From assembly GCA_035235625.1 (NCBI GenBank), contig CP141140.1, forward strand, positions 13,660,685-13,724,684: DNA of 64,000 nt, read 5' to 3'. Below, in pieces: positions 49,136 through 61,680 of this stretch (positions are counted from its first letter, which is position 1; every line of letters starts with the position of its first letter). Under the pieces are notes generated by a model that was given only the letters and a program-made list of their open reading frames with translations, did no database searches and had not been told where the DNA came from. This DNA comes from Saururus chinensis (taxonomy: Eukaryota; Streptophyta; Magnoliopsida; Piperales; Saururaceae). A program made the position numbers and the translations under genes.

Positions 49136-50755
49136 TAAATGTCTTATTTTTTAATACACACAAAGAACACACATCGTGTTATTTTATATACGATATGGAG
49201 CATAACATATATATTATCAATAACACGTAATGTTGACATGTCGTGTTATCGTATATACGATATGAAGCATATCGTATTATAGATCACTGGCTCAAAGAAC
49301 ACACATATCGTGTTATCGTTAACACTATATGGCGAATATCGTGTTATCGTATATGCGATATGGAGCATATCGTATTATGGGTTGTCGGCTCAAAGAATAC
49401 ATATCGTGTTAATGATTAACACGATATTGCGAATATCGTGCTATCTTATATGCGATATGGAGGATATCATATTATTGGTTGTCAGCTCAAATAACACATA
49501 TCGTGTTATCGTTAACATAATATGGCGAATATTGTGTTATCATATATACAATATGGAGCATATCGTATTATTAATAATACGTATTATTGACATGTTGTGT
49601 TATCATATATGTGAAATGGAGCTTATCATATTATGGGTCATTGGTTTAAAGAACACACATATCGTATTATCATTAACACTATATGACAAATATCGTGTTA
49701 TTGTATATGCGATATAGAGCATATCGTATTATATATCACTAATTAAATAACACATATTGTGTTATTGTTAACACGATATGACGAATATTGTGTTATCATA
49801 TATGCGATATGGAGGATATCACATCATGGGTTATCGGCTCAAATAACACATCATGTTATCGTTAAGACGATATGAAAAATATTATGTTATCGTAAATGCG
49901 ATATGAAGGATATCGTATTATTGGTTGTTAGCTCAAAAAATACATATCATGTTATCAATAACACGAAATGGTGAATATCAAGTTATCGTATTTGCGATAT
50001 GGAGCATATCGTATTATCAATAACATATATTGTTAACATGTCGTGTTATCATATATGTGTTATGGAGCATATCGTATTATGGGTCATTGGTTCAAAGAAA
50101 ACACATGTCATATTATAGTTAACACTATATGATGCATATCGTGTTATCATATATGCAATGTAGTATTATGGGTTGAAAACTAATCACCACATATCATGTT
50201 ATTGTTAACACGATATGGCGAATATTGTGTTATCATATATGTGATATGGAGGATATTGTATTATGGGTTGTCGGCTAAAAGAACACATATCGTGTTATCA
50301 TTAGCATGATATGGCTAACACATATCGTGTTATCATTGACACGATGCGGTGAATATCATGTTATCGTATATGCGATATGGAGTATTCGTATTATCAATAA
50401 CACATATTGTTAACATGTGTTATGAAGCATATCTAATTATTGGTCATTGGTTCAAATAACACACATCATATTATTGTTAACACTATATGACAAATATCGT
50501 GTTATCGTATATGTGATATGAAGCATATCATATTATGGGTCGCTAACTAAATAACACATATTGTGTTATTGTTAACACGATAAGACGAATATCGTGTTAT
50601 CGTATATGCGATATGGAGGATATTGTATTATGGGTTGCTAACTAAATAACACATATCGTATTATTGTTAACATGATATGACAAATATCGTGTTATCGTAT
50701 ATGTGATATGGAAGATATCGTATTGTGAGTTGTCGGCTCAAAGAACACATAGTGA
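49136..50755. repeat. Palindrome-rich satellite-like array, 1.6 kb
   Basis: About 17 degenerate units. The anchor GGAGCATATCGTATTAT or its variants recurs at about 49261, 49360, 49459, 49553, 49614, 49710, 49808, 49900, 49995 and 50057, then on to 50704. The steps are mostly 92-99 bp, with shorter steps of about 60 bp (49553-49614, 49995-50057). Each full unit carries two short hairpins: CGATATG-GAG-CATATCG, and TCGTGTTA/TAACACGA around TCGT. The whole array is built of ATATCG/CGATAT words. Short frames through it are by-products. Confidence 0.92.
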
Positions 50756-52047
50756 TCATCGTCCTTCAATTGTTACATGTAGTTTAAGCAAATCAAAAAG
50801 TTGTCCGAGAATATCTTGTTGTCACCAGAAACTGGAATCTATTTTTGAATATCGACTATTTCATATATTCGAAACCAAAGTATATTCTATAGCGGAAAGA
50901 TAAACACTTGTAGAGTATTAATTGTTATGGTGTCTGGACTGGGGCAAGAAACAATTGGAGGTGATTAGAGACAAGAAGAGCTTTATTTAGCAAATGTGTT
51001 TAATAGAAAGTCAGACATCATAGGTGTTAATTTTTCTGATATAGGAGAAGTGAATAATAGAGGGACAAGTGAATTAGATAAAGAAGAAAATGAATTTGAC
51101 CAAAATGTGAAAAATGGAAGTTAATCAAATAAACAAGATGCTTCTAGGGTTGATGTTCGAGCACTTGCATGGAGTTTAAGGTTCGCTGAAAGTGCATAGG
51201 ATGTAGAATAGGTTCTTAATGTAACGCCCGGGGTTTTTCTCATATTTTCCTCAAAATTCACGGAAATTTTTTGCAATATAATGTCTGTAAATCGGAGGAA
51301 AAATGACAAAATCAAAACCTGATAAAACAGTTTATAATTTAAAACACTAAACATCCATTTTCCATCCAAATATTTTCATCACACGGTCAAAGCAAATATC
51401 CTCAGGCGCTACTCGAAAACACACGTACGACTAAATTGCTATGATCATAGACTTTTAAATACAAAACACTCCCAGGCATCCCTGAGTGCAAGTCCCATAA
51501 CAATCTACAGTCTAATCCAAACTAAAGTCCAGAAAGAATAAACATCTTAACGTCTCGTCTCACCCAATACATTTGATCGTGGCACAAACAAACTCGTGGT
51601 GAGTCAAACATATACATGAGACAACGGGAATCAATCCACCGCTGAAATGAGCATCCATCTCCAGGAGCTCTCCAACACACACCTGCAAAAGCCTCCCGAA
51701 CCACGGGGCTAAAAATGGTAGGGTGAGTATTTTCATACTCAATAGGAAAATACCCAGTAGGGGAAATCCCAAACGGTGAACTTAAAAGTTCATAAAAACA
51801 CGCGTTCATGCAACTCAAACATGAAGCAGATAGGCATATCAATATCATGCTCATGCACATACAAACATACCAAATTCACCATCGTGCCAAAGTTATACTA
51901 AATGCACCATCGTGCCAAAATCATACCATCAAACAAAACTTACACAAACACCCTTATCCAGGGTCTTACAAACTTACTCGTACCATCGTACGCATACTCA
52001 AACAACTTACCCATACTTGTACGACCTTACTCGTACAATCATATACT

Positions 52048-52310
52048 TACTCGTACGACCTTACTCGTACATCTTACACTTACTCGTGCGACTTTACTCG
52101 CACATCTTACACTTACTCGTGCGACCTTACTCGCACATCTTACACTTACTATCTTGCTCGGATTCATACGCTTACAGTCTTACTCTTACAATTGTACTCA
52201 TACTCTTACAGTCGTGCTCATACTCATACTCATACAGTCGTACTCATACTCATACACTTACAGTTGTTCTCATACACATACGCTTACAGTCGTGCTCACA
52301 CTCATAATCG
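52048..52310. repeat. 33-bp and about 26-bp tandem repeats in the solo LTR
   Basis: CTTACTCGTGCGACTTTACT-type units of 33 bp (about three copies to 52146), then CTTACAGTCGTGCTCATACT-type units to about 52310. Periods divisible by three keep all three plus frames open, which explains the overlapping ORFs here. Confidence 0.8.
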
Positions 52311-52617
52311 TACACATATCAACGACCACTGAAGCTCATTACAACTAATAAGCTCTAGCGTCGAAAAGGAAAAGAATGTCACTGGGGCAACACCTTAACC
52401 TCCGGGGAGTGACTAGACGCCATGGACTTTTCCGAAGGTAAGGCACACCAATGCTCATGGGGCACTGGATCAAACAGGTAAGAGTAGATCCATGATACTA
52501 CTTACCTGAGCGCGCAAACATAAACACCCACACATAAGGGGTCATACAGTTGCCCACCATAATGGGTCTTATAGTGCCAGTGCCACTCTTGGGCAGAAAT
52601 CGTACAGTGCCACTCTT

Positions 52618-52866
52618 GGGCGGAAACATACAACGCTCTCAATAGAGCATCAAACGTCTGGGCTTATACAGCACACAGACCAAATCGGAAACATACTTCG
52701 CTCTCAACAGAGCATTAGACGTCTGGGCTTCATACAACACACAGACAAAGTCGGAAACGTACATCGCTCTCAACAGAGCATCAAATGTCTGGGCTTATAC
52801 AGCACGCAGACCAAATCGGAAACATACGTCGCTCTCAACAGAGCAAAAGACGTCTGGTGCTCTACA
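52618..52866. repeat. About 60-63-bp tandem repeat, four copies
   Basis: Units with CGGAAACATAC, CGCTCTCAACAGAGCA (an inverted-repeat hairpin), GACGTCTGGGCTT and CAGCACACAGAC, repeated four times with few changes. Confidence 0.85.
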
Positions 52867-53639
52867 CAGCACACAAATAACATCCCGTAGGATAAACACC
52901 ATGGCAAGACATGATAAATGCTCAGCTGACTCATTATCGGCTAGCTCAAACACGAAACTTAATTCGTCAAACCCTCAGGTCTCAAACTCACAACGCTACC
53001 ATTAGTTGTGCTTATAATTCAAGTTTAAATTAAGTACATTATGCGGTACAATTATGCCACACAAACTCACAGTCCTCGACTGATCAAACTGAAGCTAAGC
53101 CCGATCCAAAACCTGAGTTCGTCAGGGCAGCAGACTTCCTTAACTCATCCATATCAGGATCAAAACTCATCGTACACCCAAATCTTACAGTCTTACATAC
53201 TCCGCCATCGACCTTATGGTCAAATCATCTTACACTAACATCATCAAAAGAAGCTCCTCAGAGCCAAACCCAGTTGTCTCCCTTTATACTTATACCTCAC
53301 ATATTGAGCTTACTTTTCACTTCATAATCTGTATGTTATGCTTGTACAATTATGCACACTCTTACTATTTGACAATCCTCACCCGTCATACCCATAACCT
53401 CTGTCATCCATCATACGCTTACACATCCATAACCAAATCCAGACAAAACCTCTGTCATCTGACATACGCTTACGCATCCCACATCCAATCTAGATGAAGG
53501 CTCTGTCACCTCTTACTGTCCATCGCCCATACATGCCCACATACACTTACACATAACCATCACATAGGCCATTAGCCATCATACATACGTATGCCTATCA
53601 CACATATGTATAACATACACGTACTTTCATACATAGCTT

Positions 53640-54010
53640 ACTATCATACTCGCTAGCCATCACTAGCGCACATACATACACCTACGTTTAACATACACGC
53701 TAGCCATCACTAGCACATACATACACATTTATACATACATCAAACATACACGCTAGTCATCACTAGCACATGCATACACACGTCAAACATATATGCTAGC
53801 CATCACCAGCACATGTATAATCCATACATACTTCAAACATGCACGCTAGCCATCACTAGCACATGTATAATCCATACATACTTCAAACATGCACGCTAGC
53901 CATCACTAGCACATGCATACACACGTCAAACATACACGCTAGCAATCACTAGCACATGCATACATATGAAACTTACCAACAAACACGCTAGTCATCACTA
54001 GCACATACTT
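53640..54010. repeat. CACGCTAGCCATCACTAGCA array
   Basis: About eight copies of CACGCTAGCCATCACTAGCA (GCTAG...CTAGC forms a small palindrome) separated by CATACATA-rich linkers of variable length, giving units of about 45-60 bp. Confidence 0.85.
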
Positions 54011-56063
54011 ACATCCAACATACTTACAGCCAACATGCATGTCATATGCATTTCAACATACCATATCATCATGCTTACATGCACATCATGCAATCGGATC
54101 GTTACTTAACATCCAAGGCATGGAATCATACAATCCTAGCATGCTGCTACTCATTCAAAGCATGCTATCATGAATTTACGAGTTCAAAGCTCCCCTACAT
54201 CGTAATCATGACGTTTGATGGCGAGCACACGACGGTGGCGGCATTGGCGGTGGAATTGGCGGCCAATAGCTTTGCCAAGTGGAGAGAGCTGTTGTCCCGA
54301 GGATTTTAAGAAGTGCCAGAAACAATCACGGCCAAACAAGGTGTCAGATGTCAAAGCGGCAAAGTCCGCAATCCACAGCGGCACACTAGGGGCGGCCGGG
54401 AGAAATGTCGTGCCAACATAAGTGGCAGTGCGACCAAAAATCGAGGGTGTACTCACTGAAGATCGGCCGGTGGCTAAGACGTGCTCAGCCGGCCACAAGA
54501 CGTCAAAATCGGCTGTGGACAGCACCCAACGGCGGCGATTTCGCGTCAACAAGGGCCCACATAAGGGCGGAGGGCATGAGGTGACTCTCAAGGACAGTGG
54601 AGAGGTGGAGGAGGACTCTAATGTCAACTCCACTTGGTGGCAAAGCCAACCGATGGTCAGGCGACACAAATACAGCGCCTAAACCCAAAAATGCACGCGT
54701 GGCCACATGCACATGCGGCCAAACAGTGCCACTATAGGGGGAGATGGTTTGGACGGTGGCGACCCAAGGCCCACATAAGGGCAGCCGAGCTAAGGCCAAG
54801 ACATGGTGGCCGATCGAAGCGGCGACATCGCCTATCACCACCCACAACCAACACCATGGTGCGGGCGGTTGTACATCTCGCACGGTATAGGGCAATGGCA
54901 AGCAGCCCGTTTCAAGCGGAGTGTAAAATTGGGCCAATCGGGGCTGGCCCTCACTGTCGCCTAGCCGGGGCAGAGCCCACGATGGCCAAATGGCCCACGG
55001 CTCGCCGATGCCAACAACCCGAGACGCACCTAAAGCGTCTAATCGGGCGGAGCAAGGCAATAGGGGCGAAGCGGGGTCGGGAACTGCAACCCCCTACTGA
55101 CATCGGGTTGAGGTAGGCTGGACGGAGTCCTACCGGTGGCCAGACGACAACCGGAAACCCATCGACATCCAAAAAATCTCACGGACAGTGAGATGAAAAA
55201 TGTAAACAAAACCTGACCAAAAGATCGGCAGCTCACAGCGGAGCGCAGAAAGCACGGCGGCGGCTCTAGCTAGCGCCTATGGGTTCCTAGCGGCCAACTA
55301 AACATAAGTCTAGTTGAGAGCGGCCGCAAACGACGTCAAAATCGTACACCCACAACTCAAAAACGGGATTGAAGGAGAGAAAAAACCCGAAAAAGGTTTG
55401 GTACCTCGTGGAGGAGCGAAGAGGCCGTGGCGGCAGTCATAGCCGGTGTCTACGGACTCGTGGCGGTGAGGTAAAGCAGATCCTGACAAGAATCGACAGA
55501 ATCCAACGATGGAGGAGGGAGAACGGAGCGACCGAAATCTGGCTCGGGTTCTCACAAAAGTCACTAGACGTGAAAAAGTTTCTGGGCGAAAACTTACTGG
55601 AATCTGAAGAACGGATTCCATATACTTATATCATTTTCTTTTCAATTTTTCTATCCACGTCCCTAATGCGCGTTAACTCACTGGTTACAAGTTATACCTC
55701 CAAAATTCGCACCGTAAGCGCGCAGCGAGGCCCGTGGCCTATGACTAAGCCCCACACCCGACTCTATGGGTATAAATATGGGAAAAATACATAAATATGA
55801 ATACGCCGAAGCGTCACATTTTCCCGTCGAAAATGACCAGAAAAATCCCAGAAAATCGTATAAAATTCAGGGACATTACACTTAAGTACTTGGAAGATCT
55901 TCTTCTACCCGTGCACTCATCCATGATTAGAGGCTTTGGCATGGAAAAGAAACAGGCTCCTACTGTTGTTGTTGTTGAATGGCAGAAGAAAAGTAAAGAA
56001 ACTACTAATAGTTCAGTTGATCCTAATCTTTTCACCAATAACAATTCTAAACAAAAGTTTTAA

Positions 56064-57695
56064 TGTTTCAAGTATCACATAAAATTTAGTGTTCATTGTA
56101 CTAAATTGTATAGCTTGCATAACCATGTAGCGATTTCAGAAACTTTAAATCCCTTTCTATGTTTGATATGTGCCATTTTATGTTGGGAATAATATTGTGT
56201 TTATATTGTCTTAATAAATCATTTTGGTCGAAGCCCTTAAATTGGATGACATAAAACCTGGAGTATACAATTTACATTGCCTACCATTAAGTTTACTTGG
56301 TGCCGAACGTTCACCAATTAGATGCGTTTTTTTATCAAATAGGCAACATTTTTTTTCCTAGGTCAAACGGGCAACCTTTCTTGTGAGAAACAATTTAATT
56401 TTAGTTTTTGTAAGTATGGAAAAACATTCTAAGCCAAACCACATGGAGCTATGGTTGATTATGTATAGATTTAATTATAACAACAAGAACAGATATGAAA
56501 GTACTTCCAAGCCTTTTTTCGGTGATCTTCTTTTTTACTTTGCCAATGCATTTCTTTCCACTCATTGTTGTGTATTGACTCAATGTCCATGAATGTGCCA
56601 AATCCAAAAATGGTATCAATAAGCTTTTTTCTATTTAGCATTGGGCGGTGAAACATGTAAGCTCTAGGAATCCATATTATTGGTTCACAGTGAGTGTGTG
56701 GAATTATCATATAAGATTTTAGGTGTTAATATACTTGCAAAATTGTTTGGTTAGATTGCTTCAGAGAAAAAAATAGTTGGATGCCACTTGCCAAATACCA
56801 ATAGCCAACAGAAGCAAAAGTTGCACTTACTAGCTTGTCATTTGATTGCGAGTTGGTGCTTTAACTGGCCATCTGAAGCTAAGAATTATTGGACTAGTCA
56901 TAAAATAATGCTCTTAACAAAGGCAATCAATCTCCAAGAGCCTGGGGCTTTGAGTTTTCCATGGTGTAAATTGGCTGTTAGATGTGAAATCTACATACAA
57001 TGACCCAAATACTTGAGAGGAAAAAATTGCTTTAGATGTCAATGAAAGCACCGTCCTCATCTCTAGATCCATTTCTAGTTGAGCCAAAGAACGAAGAAAG
57101 CTTCACATTGATATTGCAAGTCTCATATTGAAAGGTCTTTATCATGTGAATGTTGAACTATCTATGTACAATTGTTCATATGTTTATCATGTTTCCTTCA
57201 TGGTTTTACATCCACTTCTAGTTCAGCCAAAAAAAGATAAAGTTTCACATTGATGTTTTAAGCCTCATATCAAGGTGTGTTTGTCATGAACAATCTACAT
57301 ACAATTATTCCAGTGTTTATTGTTTATCATGTTTCAACACAGGTCCAAACAAGGATTTACACCTATCCACCCCCAAAATCACCTAAATAAAATGTTTCAC
57401 ATTGGCATCTTGGACTTCTTAAACTATTTCTTTATTCATGTGCTTAGCATGTGTTGAATTAGGAGAGCTTCCATGCTCAATTAGAAAGTGGAAGTGGTTT
57501 TTTTAGACACCAAAAGAGTATGCACGACCATCAAATCCTATTTCCCCAACCCCACTCATGTCTGGAAAGGCCTTCAATACATGGAAGGAGACAAAGGTAG
57601 TAAGGGGGTGGCACCTCTACCCTTCATCGATGGGTTGACCCAACCCAAAAAGTTGAACGGGTCTAGTTAAATGAGGTTCAACTAGCCATGCCAGG
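56064..57695. other. Spacer, no gene recognised
   Basis: Low-complexity T-rich tracts and a 71-codon plus frame (56788-57003) without known family. Three related stretches with TTCACATTGATG/TCACATTGGCATCTTG words at about 57105, 57243 and 57398 suggest a degraded repeat. Confidence 0.4.
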
Positions 57696-60600
57696 TGTCA
57701 CGACCTGGATTTTCAAAACCCTTTTAAATAAAAGATACACAATAAATCATGATAATTTTTTTTCTTTAAATCAAATAAAATCAATTGACTAAATATCCAA
57801 GTCATGATAACTATAGTTCAGAAATACGAATATCAAAACATATGATATTATTACACGTGTAAAAATTTGATAAATAGCAGGTTAACCCTCTAAGCACATG
57901 TTTGTCATGTAAGATCTCTAAACTCTAACCGGTTCATTTTATTTGATTTAGTAATTATTGTGGTTTATGTTGATTTTGATCGATTTTGACTTACTTTTGA
58001 ATTTAAAGTGGTTAACAATGATTTTTAATCAAATTGTCTTCACTTTGATGGTTTTTATGACCGACCATGGGCCCTACGTGCAAAATTGGGATGATAGGTC
58101 TCAAATGACCCTAACAACATCTTAAGACAGTATTTAAAAGTTTTAAAATTTTTAGAAATCAATTTGGGTTTAAAATAAGCAAGTTTTCTTTTTTTAGTGT
58201 AAAACTCTATTTATACTGTACATATATATTATATTTACCCCAAGGCCTACTATAAATTAGGCTCAACCACTTTCCCAATTGGGAAGGGCTGGAAATCAAG
58301 AGCTGAGGAGCCTTAATCCCCATTTCCCAAGAAGGGAAGATGATTAAGGTAAGGATTAGCCTAATCTTTCACTAATTTATTAGGGTTTCTCCTAAACTTT
58401 TCAAATCCCTTCTTTTGATAAGGTTTAATCCCGATTTCTACCCAAAAGGCTACTGATTTAAACCTCTATATCAAACTCTTATGAAAGAAATTTTATTTTT
58501 TGAACTCAATAAACCCTAGATCTACTAGTTTTCAAGAGATTTAGGTATTTTAAATCGGATTTATAAAGGTATTAACAAAAACCCTATTTTGGGTGGGATT
58601 TTAAGGTGTTGGAGGATCGATTTCAAGTCAAGAAGCTCTTTGAAAGTAAGTGATTTCGTCCTTAAATAGATATGTGATTTCAGATTTAATGTTTTATGGA
58701 GTTTGATGTGGGATTCCATGGATTTGAGCTCTAATGACGGATTTAGAAAAAAATAATCTTTCTTATGGTTTCTTAGTATTTTTGGTTGTAAATGGCTAAA
58801 TTTTCTGTTTCCTAAGCTTGGATTTCATTATTATGAAGTTTGAGAGTGAGATTTGAAGATATAAAATTTGTATGTGAAGTTTCAGTTTTGAATTTGAAAT
58901 AGGGAAGACGAACCAAAAATTCTAGTTCTGGTGATCGAACAACCATGCATGCTGATCGAACGGCCTGTTCAAACAGCCCTGTAGGGCGTTTGAACACCAA
59001 CATAGTAGTTCGGTTATTTTTGCTATTTTGCTCATTTTTTTGTTTTTTGTCCTTAAGTACCATTTTTTATGTTCATAATGAGTAATATATGCAAGATAAA
59101 GCTATTAGAAGGGTATGAATTTGATGATGGAAGCTATGATGAATGTTTAAGTATTATGTGAATTATATATTATTCGGTTAAGCATGTGATAGATTCTTGT
59201 CTTGAATCCATGTTGAATGATTCCTTGTATTTTAAGTATGATTCCAGCACGGTTATAGTATGAGAATGGATTTGTATGTCTTTACATGTTACGATTAAAT
59301 TATGGGTGAATGATGGTGCCATGTTTAGCTCAAGGTGTAGTAATGATTATGTTTACTTAAGTCTAGCATGAGATTTCACATGATTCGAATTGTGTTTTTC
59401 GATGGTTTTAACTCATGATTTCAGTACGAAGCCATGATTAAATGCTAAATAGCACGTGCATAGTATGTTAATGGGATGTTTATAATGCATGTCCATATGC
59501 TTAGTATGTAACGATTCTATCAAATACACACACATGAGGGAGGTTATTATGGTGATTGTTGATGTTTATGATTAGAAATTATGCATGTAAGGCTGATGGA
59601 GAGCACATTTCATTAATTATAATTCATGTAGTTATTGGTCACGTATGTACCATGTTGCATGACATCATGAGAAAGATTTACAAATGAGATTTTATCGAGA
59701 TTAGCCGTGTTGATCAATTGGATGTAATTATGTGATATTGCTTACCTGATTAATCGATCGAAGGCTTATCGATTCGGTTTTACTTTCGAAATGATGGGGT
59801 TTTACGTCCCTCGAGGACGAGTTTTCCTCCCTGGGTTGAGAAGAGCAGCAATGCTATAAGGAGAATAAAAATGTTGAGACCATCTAGACCCTGAGAATTC
59901 AGGCTAGTGTAGCTGAGTGCACTGGCTTATTAGGGGATATTCTTCCCTATTAGGGAATTTACCCAAACTGTGTAATTCCTTCATACTTTCCTATTGGGGA
60001 TGGTTTGAAGTGAGCAAAGACTGCTTATGCTTCAGCCAATTAAGCAGGGTTGTTTTATGGACTTGCATGGTTATGATTATGTGTTAGAGACACTTGAGAT
60101 GCATGTTGATGTCTTATGATTATGCATGACATAATTGTGTGGTAGAGACACTTCTCATGTAGGTTAAATGTGATGATTGTGCATGATATGATCGTGTGGT
60201 AGAGACACTTCTCATGAAGGCTTATGATTATGGATATGCATGATGTGATTGTGTGTTGGAAACATGTGTCATGCAGGTTGAATGTTATGAAGGAGAAGGA
60301 TTGTGCATGGATATGTATGCTATGTTTGAGATATCTGCATGCAGGATAATTGCTTATGTTTAAGTATGGTTATGGTAAGGAGAGTAATTAAAAATGAGAT
60401 GATATATGATAGGTAGATCTGATAGACCATGTTGATGTGCCGTAGTTTTTTTTTCTTCTGATTTGTCGTTACCGTATCCAAAACCTTACTTAGTTTTACT
60501 CACCCCTCTTTGTTTTATGTTTTGTTTTGGGGCTACATGGTGCAACATGCAATTAACTAGGACCCTCTGTATGGGGAACGATTGGGGAGAGCTTGGGAGT

Positions 60601-61680
60601 AGGTGTGGATGCCTTTGGACCTTGTTATGTTTTTTGATTTATGCTGTTATGATAATAGAACATCATGTATGGTGGTTCTTGTTTCAGACTCGTGTATATC
60701 TTATGTTTTTAGATCTGTTTAAGACTTTCTGATTTGAGCCATGTGTGTCGGCTCAGTATTCTAGGTGTGTGGATATATGACTTATGGACTAGTTCTGAGT
60801 TAAAGTCCTCTTTTGTTTTACTTGTTTCTATTGCACAAAGGTTAAGGTGAGTACTCCGTATGTGTTAAATACCTGCTAGATGGGTTAAAGACTTTTGTAG
60901 CTTATAAATCAATCCGTTGTCGCCCCCATGTGCTTCGAACGTCCCTTGGACCGGGTTTGGCTCAGGTCAGGCAGGTGTTGGGGCATGACAAAAAGTTCTT
61001 GGTATTGGAGCACCTCTTTGTCCAAGAGTAAATAAGGTTAGGTGATGAGTCCTAAAGGGTCAAAGGTTGTGAGGTGATTAAGATGAGTCCTAAAGGGTCA
61101 AAGGTTGTGAGGTGATTAAGGTCTAGACATAACTAGTGATGTGGAATTTCATTGGTTGATTGTCTAGAATGTTTGTTGCTTGATTGTATTGTTTGTGTTG
61201 CTTGTGTGCTTGTGTTGTTTTGTGTTATTAGGCTGTATGATTAATGTCTGGTTGTTGTGTAGATAACTAGCTCTAATCATGCAGGTGCTAATAACCATCG
61301 GGGTGCCCGAGACCCCAGAATTGACTATGTGTTGACTTCCATAGAAGGGTTAACACAATTCTTACAAGCTAAGCAGATAGAAAGCAGCAGGTATGCGTCT
61401 CTTTCACTAGAGGGATTCAAGAAGCTTAACCCTCCTTGCTTCGAGGGCAGGTTAGATGCTTCAGAGGCGAATAACTCGAGACTCCATATGGAGAAGATCT
61501 TCAGTGCTCGACATTGTGCAGAGGAGGAGAAGACTCGTCTTGCAGTCTTCACTTTTGAGGGCGAGGCTCAGCGGTGGTAGTTGTCTATAGAGTGGCAGAG
61601 GTTTCAAGGTCGCGTGGACATTCCTTGGGAGGAATTCTTGTCAGCTTTAAATGACAAGTATTTTCCTAAGCAAGGATTCT
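57696..61680 (+). mobile_element. Gypsy retrotransposon, 5' part: LTR, primer site, partial gag
   Basis: LTR 57696-60990 (TGTCACGACCTGG to GGGGCATGACA, 3,295 bp), with TATA-like CTACTATAAATTAGG at about 58249 and diverged 60-bp repeats at about 60060-60320. The primer-binding site TGGTATTGGAGC is at 61000-61011, matching initiator tRNA-Met with small changes. Gag begins near 61260 and shows the usual Gypsy gag pattern (FKKLNPPCFEGRLDASEA, MEKIFSARHCAEEEKTRLA, FEGEAQRW) to about 61680, where element sequence stops. Protease, pol and the 3' LTR are absent. It is the same family as the solo LTR at 13808-17114, most likely of the Tekay/Del group. A truncated, broken copy. Confidence 0.85.
61044..61119. 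repeat. 38-bp perfect tandem duplication in the Gypsy leader
   Basis: GATGAGTCCTAAAGGGTCAA starts at 61044 and 61082, with identical following sequence through GAGGTGATTAA. Confidence 0.93.

Larger units (their letters stand above)
51220..55880 (-). mobile_element. Gypsy-type solo LTR, 4.66 kb, inside the PPR pseudogene
   Basis: Plus-strand ends TGTAACGCCCGGGG and AGGGACATTACA (TG...CA), with CTTAA repeated directly outside (51215-51219 and 55881-55885). The ends match the TGTAATGTCCC...GGGCGTTACA pattern of large plant Tekay/Del-like LTRs, read on the minus strand. No primer site, polypurine tract or coding region is present, so this is a solo LTR. It contains three tandem arrays and a GC-rich segment (about 54210-55300) whose open frames on both strands are not like retroelement proteins. 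Confidence 0.88.
50751..56063 (+). pseudogene. PPR-protein gene fragment (LPE1-like N-terminal region), split by a solo LTR
   Basis: Two blocks, 50751-51219 and 55881-56063, flank the LTR. The first reads HRPSIVTCSLSKSKSC..., then, after stops and a frame change, NVFNRKSDIIGVNFSDIGEV and RVDVRALAWSLRFAESA. The second continues in frame across the CTTAA target site as KYLEDLLLPVHSSMIRGFGM, then VDPNLFTNNNSKQ. The ALAWSLRFAE...LPVHSSMIRGFG...PNLF pattern resembles what I remember of the region just before and within the first repeats of LPE1-like (At3g46610-type) pentatricopeptide proteins, which act on chloroplast RNA. In-frame stops at about 50901, 50973, 51122 and 51198 show it was already dead. 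The rest of the gene is not found to the right. Confidence 0.55.

Noticed and set aside
49136-50755. CRISPR-like array
   Set aside because: The units are degenerate, there are no unique spacers between identical repeats, and the context is a plant nuclear genome; this is a satellite.
51808-52348. Three long overlapping plus-strand frames (131-174 codons)
   Set aside because: They lie in 33-bp and similar tandem repeats within an LTR. A period divisible by three keeps all frames open, and the products are low-complexity Tyr/Ser/Thr/Leu repeats.
54184-55116. Open frames of 160-185 codons on both strands
   Set aside because: CpG-rich DNA has few stop codons in every frame. The frames overlap on opposite strands, show no domain, and lie inside the solo LTR.
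56788-57003. 71-codon frame (MPNTNSQQKQKLHLL...)
   Set aside because: No family recognised, no promoter or splice context, lies in degraded repeat DNA.
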